From: Chloroflexota bacterium
GTDB taxonomy: Bacteria; Chloroflexota; Anaerolineae; Anaerolineales; Villigracilaceae
NCBI GenBank assembly: GCA_016234495.1
Contig: JACRBI010000043.1
Location: forward strand, 1 to 64,000
Length of the DNA stretch: 64,000 nucleotides
Direction of reading: 5' to 3'
Part shown: piece by piece, positions 58,677-64,000 of the stretch
Layout of the letters: each line of letters starts with the position of its first letter
Position numbering within the stretch: the first letter of the stretch is position 1
Notes under the pieces: generated by a model
Seen by the model: the letters and a program-made list of their open reading frames with translations, nothing else
Told to the model about the DNA's origin: nothing
Database searches by the model: none
Made by a program: the position numbers and the translations under genes

Positions 58677-59384
58677 ATGCTTGAATTAAAAGATGTCCAC
58701 ACTTACTACGGCAATATCCACGCCTTAAAAGGGATTTCACTCACAGTCAATGACGGCGAAATCGTCACATTGATCGGCTCGAACGGCGCAGGCAAAAGCA
58801 CCACGCTGCGAACCATTCAAGGATTGAACAAACCCCGCTCAGGATCAGTTGTCCTCAACGGCGTTGAGCTGCACAAACTCCCGGCGCATGAGATCGCCGC
58901 GCTCGGGGTTGCCCAAAGCCCTGAAGGCCGCATGATCTTCCCGCGCATGACCGTAATGGAAAATCTCGAAATGGGCGCCTACATGCGCAAGGATTTAACT
59001 TCGTTCAACGATGACCTTGAACATGTCTTTTCGCTGTTCCCGCGCCTGAAGGAGCGCGTCACCCAAAAAGGCGGGACACTCTCCGGTGGCGAACAGCAAA
59101 TGCTCGCCATGGGACGCGCGCTCATGGCCAAGCCGAAGATCCTGCTGCTGGACGAACCATCCATGGGGCTTGCGCCTTTGCTGGTTGAGTTGATCTTCGA
59201 CACCATCAAACAACTCAACAAGGAAGGCACCACCATTTTGCTGGTGGAGCAAAACGCGTTGATGGCGCTCTCCATTGCCCATCGAGGTTATGTCCTTCAA
59301 ACTGGCGAGATCATTTTGAGCGACAGCGCGCAAAACCTCAAGAATGACGAAATGGTACAGAAGTCATATCTCGGCGTGGAGTAA
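58677..59384 (+). CDS. livF: Branched-chain amino-acid ATPase LivF
   Basis: A 235-residue ABC ATPase: GSNGAGKSTTLRTI, VAQSPEGRMIFPRMTVMENL, LSGGEQQMLAMGRAL and LLLDEPSMGLAP are typical of LivF. It pairs with LivG under LivHM. The operon ends at a hairpin 21 nt on. Confidence 0.94.
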   Translation: MLELKDVHTYYGNIHALKGISLTVNDGEIVTLIGSNGAGKSTTLRTIQGLNKPRSGSVVLNGVELHKLPAHEIAALGVAQSPEGRMIFPRMTVMENLEMGAYMRKDLTSFNDDLEHVFSLFPRLKERVTQKGGTLSGGEQQMLAMGRALMAKPKILLLDEPSMGLAPLLVELIFDTIKQLNKEGTTILLVEQNALMALSIAHRGYVLQTGEIILSDSAQNLKNDEMVQKSYLGVE

Positions 59385-59405
59385 ACTGAAAATAAATAGC
59401 TTGTG

Positions 59406-59446
59406 AGAAACCCGTTTTCCGCGAAAGCGAGAGAGCGGGTTTCTTC
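59406..59446 (+). terminator. Terminator of the liv operon
   Basis: AGAAACCCG / CGGGTTTCT, 9 bp perfect, 21-nt loop, followed by TCTAAAT. The next ATG is 14 nt beyond. Confidence 0.65.
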
Positions 59447-59460
59447 TAAATATAAAAGTC

Positions 59461-60615
59461 ATGAACCTACCAGACACAGCGGATATCGTAATAATCGGCG
59501 GAGGCGTGATGGGAGCCAGCGCGGCTTATCACCTCGCCCAACGCGGAATGAACAACATCGTTCTGCTCGAAAAAGAGAATTTCTTCGGGCAGGGAGCGAC
59601 AGGCAGGTGCGCCGGCGGAGTCCGCTATCAATTCTCAACCGAGATCAATGTCAGGTTGTCAATTGAAAGCCTGCCAATGCTCGAAAGATTCAAAGAAGAG
59701 ATTGGGCAGGATGTCGGCTATAAACAATGCGGGTATTTGCTGGTCGCGACCCATGAAAAAATTGCCGATAAATTTAAATACAACGTTGACCTGCAAAATA
59801 AAATGGGAGTATCAACCCAACTACTGAGCGGTGATGAAGTCCGCGCGCGCCTGCCGTTGATGAAATTCGATGACGCGCTTGCAGGCACGTTCAACCAAAA
59901 AGACGGAGTCGTTGACCCAAACAGCGTGGTGATGGGTTACATCAGCGCGGCGCAAAAACTGGGCGTAAAATCATTCACCGGCGCGGAGGTAGTTGGCATC
60001 ACTGTCAGCGGCGATCATGTTGACGAGGTGCAAACAACTCTCGGCGGAATCAAGACGCGCATGATATTGAATGCAGCCGGACCGTGGGCGGGTCAAATCG
60101 GGATGATGGCTGGAGTGAACATCCCAGTCATTCCCCTGCGCAGACAGATGTTCACAACAAGTCCGCTGATGGAATTGCCGGCAGATTTTCCATTCGTCAT
60201 TGATTTTGCAAAGTCGCTTTATTTTCACCGCGAAGGTGAGGGACTTTTGATCGGCATGAGCAACCAAAATGAATTGCCCGGCTTTGACCAAAACGTGGAT
60301 GACGATTTCGAAATGATCAACCTCGATGCAGCGATCGAGCGAATGCCGATTGTGGAAAAGGCGCAGCGCGCTTCACACTGGGCAGGCTTGTACGAAGTTA
60401 CGCCAGACGCGCACCCGATCTTTGGAAGCACAGACATAAATGGATTTTTTATTTGCTCAGGATTCTCCGGGCATGGATTCATGCATGGTCCCATCTCCGG
60501 AAAGTTGATGAGCGAATTTATTCTGGACGGAAAATTTTCAAGCGTGGATGTTTCGATGCTAGATCTGAAACGCTTCGAGGAAGGCCGCTTGATTCAAGAG
60601 TACAATGTGGTGTAA
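59461..60615 (+). CDS. FAD-dependent oxidoreductase, DAO family
   Basis: A 384-residue amine or imino-acid oxidase/dehydrogenase. The dinucleotide motif IIGGGVMGASAAYHLAQRG is at residues 10-28; GATGRCAGGVR and the C-terminal CSGFSGHGFMHGP complete the FAD site seen in sarcosine and glycine oxidases and dimethylglycine dehydrogenases. The substrate is not clear, but its place after the amino-acid importer suggests an amino acid or N-methylated amine. Its ATG stands 14 nt past the liv terminator, with no Shine-Dalgarno site. Confidence 0.88.
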   Translation: MNLPDTADIVIIGGGVMGASAAYHLAQRGMNNIVLLEKENFFGQGATGRCAGGVRYQFSTEINVRLSIESLPMLERFKEEIGQDVGYKQCGYLLVATHEKIADKFKYNVDLQNKMGVSTQLLSGDEVRARLPLMKFDDALAGTFNQKDGVVDPNSVVMGYISAAQKLGVKSFTGAEVVGITVSGDHVDEVQTTLGGIKTRMILNAAGPWAGQIGMMAGVNIPVIPLRRQMFTTSPLMELPADFPFVIDFAKSLYFHREGEGLLIGMSNQNELPGFDQNVDDDFEMINLDAAIERMPIVEKAQRASHWAGLYEVTPDAHPIFGSTDINGFFICSGFSGHGFMHGPISGKLMSEFILDGKFSSVDVSMLDLKRFEEGRLIQEYNVV

Positions 60616-60621
60616 ATTTAC

Positions 60622-60637
60622 CAGACCTGACAGGTCT
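60622..60637. repeat. AGACCT-n3-AGGTCT palindrome
   Basis: CAGACCTGACAGGTCT lies in the 39-nt gap before the CinA-like gene. It is related to the paired palindrome inside the nuclease gene. Confidence 0.7.
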
Positions 60638-60654
60638 ATCTAAACGAGACAAAA

Positions 60655-61809
60655 ATGACATCAGCAGAGATCATCACAATTGGCACTGAAATATTACTCG
60701 GCGAGATCGTGGATACCAACACCCGCTATCTCGCGCGGACGCTGCGCGGCCTCGGCGTGGACTTGTATCGCACGATCACCATCGGTGACAACGAAGACCG
60801 CATTGCAGACGCAATCCGCAAATCGATGGAACGCGCCGATATTGTCATCACCACCGGTGGGCTTGGCCCGACGATCGACGACCCAACGCGCGAGGCAGTA
60901 GCAAAAGCCGCGGGCGTGGAAACCGAATTTCGCGAAGACCTGTGGCGACAGGTGGTCGAAACCATCGGCAGATATGGCCGCACGCCGTCTGAAAACCAGA
61001 AACGTCAGGCGTATGTTCCCAAAGGCGCGATCGGGGTTCGAAACCCTGTCGGCACCGCCCCATGTTTTATCGTCGAATTCCCCTCACCCAGTTTAGGAGA
61101 TCAGGCGGGAGTGAAGGCAGTGATCTCATTGCCCGGCGTTCCAAACGAAATGGAACATGTTTTACATGAGTCCATCATTCCATACCTCCAAAAAAGATTC
61201 AATCTCGATGAAATTATAAAAGTCCGCGTGCTGCGTTGCGCAGGACTTGGCGAAGGCATGATCGACGAAAAAATAGCCGACCTTGAAATGCTGCGCAACC
61301 CGACCGTTGGCTTGTCGGCACACACCGGCATTGTGGATGTTCGCATCGCCGCGAAGGCAAAAAGCGAAAGCGAAACGAATGCCATGATCGCGGAGGTCGA
61401 GTCGCAGGTCCGCGAAAGACTCGGCTATGTCGTATTTGGCGCTGATGAAGATACGCTCGAAGAGGTCACGCTGGATTTGATCGCAAAGCGCGGCATGACT
61501 CTCACCGCCATTGAATCAAACCTGAACGGATACCTGGCGCGAACGCTGCGCGTTCCGCACGCCGTTTCCTACTCCAATCTGACGCCTGATGCGCTCATGC
61601 AAACATTGCGCGCCGCCCGCGCTGATTCTGACCTGGCTTTGGGCGTCTCGGTCTATCCCGAAGAAGGCAGCGCTGAAATGGCCATGATCACTCCGCGCTG
61701 TGAAAAGACTCACCGCATTACCTACGGCGGGTCGCCACGCAGTCTGCCATATTGGGTCGTGAACCTGGCGATCAACTGGCTGCGCACGACAGTTGAGGAA
61801 ATGAAATAA
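60655..61809 (+). CDS. cinA: CinA-like protein with degenerate C-terminal domain
   Basis: A 384-residue protein. The N-terminal MoCF-like domain is well kept (IITIGTEILLGEIVDTNTRYLA, ITTGGLGPTIDDPTREAVA), as is the middle KH-like part. The C-terminal PncC-type amidase domain is recognisable (IAKRGMTLTAIES) but the E-S-C-T-G-G motif is replaced by E-S-N-L-N-G, so nicotinamide-nucleotide deamidase activity is unlikely. CinA proteins with both domains handle ADP-ribose and NMN repair. It overlaps the M14 gene by 1 nt (TAATG). Confidence 0.88.
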   Translation: MTSAEIITIGTEILLGEIVDTNTRYLARTLRGLGVDLYRTITIGDNEDRIADAIRKSMERADIVITTGGLGPTIDDPTREAVAKAAGVETEFREDLWRQVVETIGRYGRTPSENQKRQAYVPKGAIGVRNPVGTAPCFIVEFPSPSLGDQAGVKAVISLPGVPNEMEHVLHESIIPYLQKRFNLDEIIKVRVLRCAGLGEGMIDEKIADLEMLRNPTVGLSAHTGIVDVRIAAKAKSESETNAMIAEVESQVRERLGYVVFGADEDTLEEVTLDLIAKRGMTLTAIESNLNGYLARTLRVPHAVSYSNLTPDALMQTLRAARADSDLALGVSVYPEEGSAEMAMITPRCEKTHRITYGGSPRSLPYWVVNLAINWLRTTVEEMK

Positions 61810-62786
61810 TGCCCCCGGCACGCCGCCGCAAAGATTCATTCTGGGTGATCGTGGCATGGGTGTTGAACATTGCAGGACTTGGCGGCATTGCCCTTGTGCT
61901 GGTCGCGTATTTTGCACTCCAGCCCGCGTTCGCCGCCCCGCAAAATTTAGAATCCATTTCCACTGCCGCGCTGCCCGCAACCTACACCCCGAATCCAAAT
62001 TCGTTTTATCTGCCAACCGTCACGCCCAATCCGCGTTCGACGTTGATCGTTGTCCAAACGCTCACGCCTTTTGTACTTGAAAACGTCGCCATTCGCCCAA
62101 GCGTGATCGGATATTCGGTTTCTGGGCGGCCGCTCGACGTGTACACATTTGGCAGCGGAGAACGTCAGCGCATGATCGTGGCGGGCATCCACGGCGGCTA
62201 TGAATGGAACACCATCGCGCTCGCGGATGAACTCATCAAATACATTTACGAGCACCCTGAAGTCATACCCAGCGACGTGACGCTTTTTATCCTGCGCAAC
62301 ATGAATCCAGATGGCGACGCGCGCGACCACGGAATTGACGGGCGCGTCAATGATCACGGCGTGGATTTGAATCGCAACTTCCCGACGAATTGGGCTGCCG
62401 ACTGGGATCGTGACGGCTGCTGGAACTACGGTCCGACCACGGGTGGAACTGGTCCAGCCTCCGAGCCAGAGACTCGCGCCGTGATGGGATTCCTGCAAAA
62501 TCATAGAATCGAAACGTTGATCAGCTACCACAGCGCGGCGCTCGGTGTTTTCCCGGGCGGCGAACCGTGGGAGGAAAGGTCAACTCAATTTGCAAAAGCG
62601 CTTGGCAAAGCAACAGGCTATCCCTTTCCGCCGATCGATACAGGCTGCAAATTCACCGGCACGCTCGCAGACTACGCCGTGGAACTGGGCGCGGTTTCAG
62701 TGGACATGGAACTTTCCACACACAAATCCACCGACTTCAAAAAGAATATAAAAGCTTTGAATATTTTGTTAAACTGGCAGAAATAA
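61809..62786 (+). CDS. M14-family zinc carboxypeptidase, membrane-anchored
   Basis: A 325-residue protein: basic N-terminus, one membrane helix (about 11-35), a Thr/Pro-rich stretch, and an M14 peptidase domain with IHGGYEWNT (zinc His and Glu), RNMNPDG, VDLNRNFP, SYHSA (zinc His) and the catalytic Glu in VDMELSTH. It should cut peptides or peptidoglycan stems outside the membrane. The zinc motif has the H-G-G-Y-E spacing in place of the more common H-x-x-E. Start coupled to cinA. Confidence 0.87.
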   Translation: MPPARRRKDSFWVIVAWVLNIAGLGGIALVLVAYFALQPAFAAPQNLESISTAALPATYTPNPNSFYLPTVTPNPRSTLIVVQTLTPFVLENVAIRPSVIGYSVSGRPLDVYTFGSGERQRMIVAGIHGGYEWNTIALADELIKYIYEHPEVIPSDVTLFILRNMNPDGDARDHGIDGRVNDHGVDLNRNFPTNWAADWDRDGCWNYGPTTGGTGPASEPETRAVMGFLQNHRIETLISYHSAALGVFPGGEPWEERSTQFAKALGKATGYPFPPIDTGCKFTGTLADYAVELGAVSVDMELSTHKSTDFKKNIKALNILLNWQK

Positions 62787-62795
62787 CCATTCGTA

Positions 62796-62850
62796 GGGGC
62801 GACCCGCCCACCGAGAGCCAACATACCGATTAATCATGAAGGGTCGCCCC
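62796..62850. repeat. Inverted repeat GGGGCGACCC/GGGTCGCCCC
   Basis: A 10-bp perfect inverted pair (62796-62805, 62841-62850) with a 35-nt loop, preceded by GTA; a diverged member of the GTAGGGGCGGG type. It fills the gap between the M14 and amidohydrolase genes. Confidence 0.7.
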
Positions 62851-62884
62851 TTACTACTACATAATCAACAACAAAGGAGCATGA

Positions 62885-64000
62885 ATGACTCAAAACGCAA
62901 ACACTCTTTTCACGAATGCCATCGTCCTCACAATGGACGGGAAATTAAATCAATACGACCGCGGAGCAGTTGCAGTCAAAGATGACCTGATCATCGCCGT
63001 CGGGCCAGAGCTGGAAATTACGAGCGAATATTCCGCCGAAGAAACAATTGATTGCGGCGGCAAAGTGCTCATGCCCGGGCTGGTAAACGCGCACACCCAT
63101 GTCCCCATGACCCTCCTGCGCGGGCTGGCCGATGACCTGCGACTCGATGTCTGGTTAATGGGTTACATGCTGCCTGTGGAACGCGAATTCGTCACACCTG
63201 AATTTGTGCGGCTGGGGACATTGCTTGCCTGCGCCGAACAAATCCGCAGCGGCGTGACCACCTTCAACGACATGTACTTTTTTGAAGACGCCATCGCTCA
63301 AGCCACCGCCGAGGCGGGGATGCGCGCAGTCTGCGGTCAGAGCGTGATGAAATATCCCGCGCCTGACGCGCCCTCGTTTGAAGACTCACTGGCAATGGCG
63401 CGCGAATTCATCAAGAAATGGAAAGACCATCCGCTGATCGTGCCTGCGGTCGCGCCGCACGCGCCCTACTCCACCACGCCCGAGATTCTTCGCACATGCG
63501 CCAACCTTGCCTGCGAATTCGATGTGCCTTTGCATATCCACATTTCCGAAACCGCGTTTGAAGTTGAAACCATGCGCAAGGAACAAGGCATGCCCGTCGT
63601 TCCTTATGTCAAAAAGCAGGGAATTCTCGAAGCCAAGGTAATCGCCGCTCATTGCGTCCACATTGACTTTGGCGAAATGAAAACGCTGCAGCACGTCAAC
63701 GCCGGTGTTGCGCACAATCCATCCTCAAATCTAAAACTCGCTTCGGGGTTTGCTCCCGTGCAAAAGATGCTCGAGATAGGACTCAATGTCGGCATTGGCA
63801 CAGACGGCCCCGCATCCAATAACGATCTCGATATGTTTGAGGAAGTGCGACTCGCCTCCTTCGTTGCAAAAGCCTCCAGCAATGACCCGACTGTCGTGCC
63901 AGCGGCGACCGCCCTCTTAATGGCTACCCGTATGGGCGCACAGGCGCTTCACATCGGACATTTGACAGGGTCGCTCGAAGCAGGCAAACGCGCCGACCTG
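62885..64000 (+). CDS. mtaD: MTA/SAH deaminase-type amidohydrolase, 3' end missing
   Basis: 372 codons are open to the right edge. The amidohydrolase metal motif is in VNAHTHVPMTLLRG, with HIHISE, AAHCVH and IGTDGPASNNDLDMFEE in order, as in 5-methylthioadenosine/S-adenosylhomocysteine deaminases and the TRZ/ATZ group. MTA is made in spermidine synthesis, which links it loosely to the speD-like gene at the left edge. ATG at 62885 follows AAAGGAGC; an ATG at 62881 is out of frame. Guanine deaminase-like activity cannot be ruled out. Confidence 0.85.
   Translation, partial: MTQNANTLFTNAIVLTMDGKLNQYDRGAVAVKDDLIIAVGPELEITSEYSAEETIDCGGKVLMPGLVNAHTHVPMTLLRGLADDLRLDVWLMGYMLPVEREFVTPEFVRLGTLLACAEQIRSGVTTFNDMYFFEDAIAQATAEAGMRAVCGQSVMKYPAPDAPSFEDSLAMAREFIKKWKDHPLIVPAVAPHAPYSTTPEILRTCANLACEFDVPLHIHISETAFEVETMRKEQGMPVVPYVKKQGILEAKVIAAHCVHIDFGEMKTLQHVNAGVAHNPSSNLKLASGFAPVQKMLEIGLNVGIGTDGPASNNDLDMFEEVRLASFVAKASSNDPTVVPAATALLMATRMGAQALHIGHLTGSLEAGKRADL

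Noticed and set aside
1-64000. tRNA or rRNA genes, prophage, transposase or toxin-antitoxin pairs
   Set aside because: Intergenic gaps were read on both strands; none held a cloverleaf or rRNA segment, and no such protein family was recognised.

Overview
The window is a 64 kb stretch of a bacterial chromosome made almost wholly of housekeeping and metabolic genes. The gene content fits Chloroflexota, most likely class Anaerolineae: a LivKHMGF amino-acid importer, an ABC1-family kinase, a PIG-L deacetylase, a DUF1385 protein, secreted proteins with Thr/Pro-rich linkers, and many intergenic palindromic repeats. That placement is inference; no rRNA or tRNA gene is visible. No prophage, insertion sequence, CRISPR array, BGC or defence island was seen.

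Layout. 1-6 kb: the start of a speD-like gene on the left edge, an MBL-fold hydrolase, then a four-gene minus-strand unit (Yip1 protein, ABC ATPase, secreted TIG/CARDB-like protein, MacB/FtsX permease). 6-15.8 kb: PIG-L deacetylase, metB, a cNMP/SpoIIE phosphatase, a deoxynucleoside kinase, an ABC1 kinase, and an overlapping FHA / receiver-kinase / PAS-kinase signalling unit. 15.8-25.5 kb: obgE, a DedA protein, an NnrS-like membrane protein, slyD, an ATP-grasp gene, a frameshifted four-helix-bundle gene inside inverted repeats, an ABC-2 exporter and an ACT-domain protein. 25.5-34.4 kb: ABC-F, a 31-codon ORF, a Cas4/AddB-like nuclease, a membrane-protein/HTH pair with a clear promoter and operator, a phosphodiester glycosidase, DUF1385, an M20 peptidase, a peptide-binding protein and secG. 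34.5-43 kb: a PHP protein, rpsF-ssb-rpsR, a parvulin foldase, smc and rnc. 43-53.6 kb: an aldo-keto reductase, miaA, an acyl-CoA ligase, ftsH, an exonuclease III, a lone receiver, DUF192, a LysM/M23 peptidase and a cNMP-binding protein. 53.8-64 kb: the liv operon, a DAO-family oxidoreductase, a CinA-like protein, an M14 peptidase, and an amidohydrolase (MTA/SAH deaminase-like) cut by the right edge.

Two initiation modes are visible. Some genes have good Shine-Dalgarno sites. Others have none but carry a -10-like hexamer ending 6-7 nt before the start codon, the layout of leaderless mRNAs. Intergenic space is dominated by several families of short palindromic repeats. Two copies of one family, one perfect and one degenerate, lie inside coding sequences (the nuclease and the SMC hinge) without breaking the frame.

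I did not find a clear new multi-gene system. The best leads are the leaderless promoter class, an rnc leader stem that resembles an RNase III self-cleavage site, the self-contained promoter/small-ORF/terminator unit near 27.3 kb, the in-frame repeat insertions, and the repeat-flanked four-helix-bundle gene.
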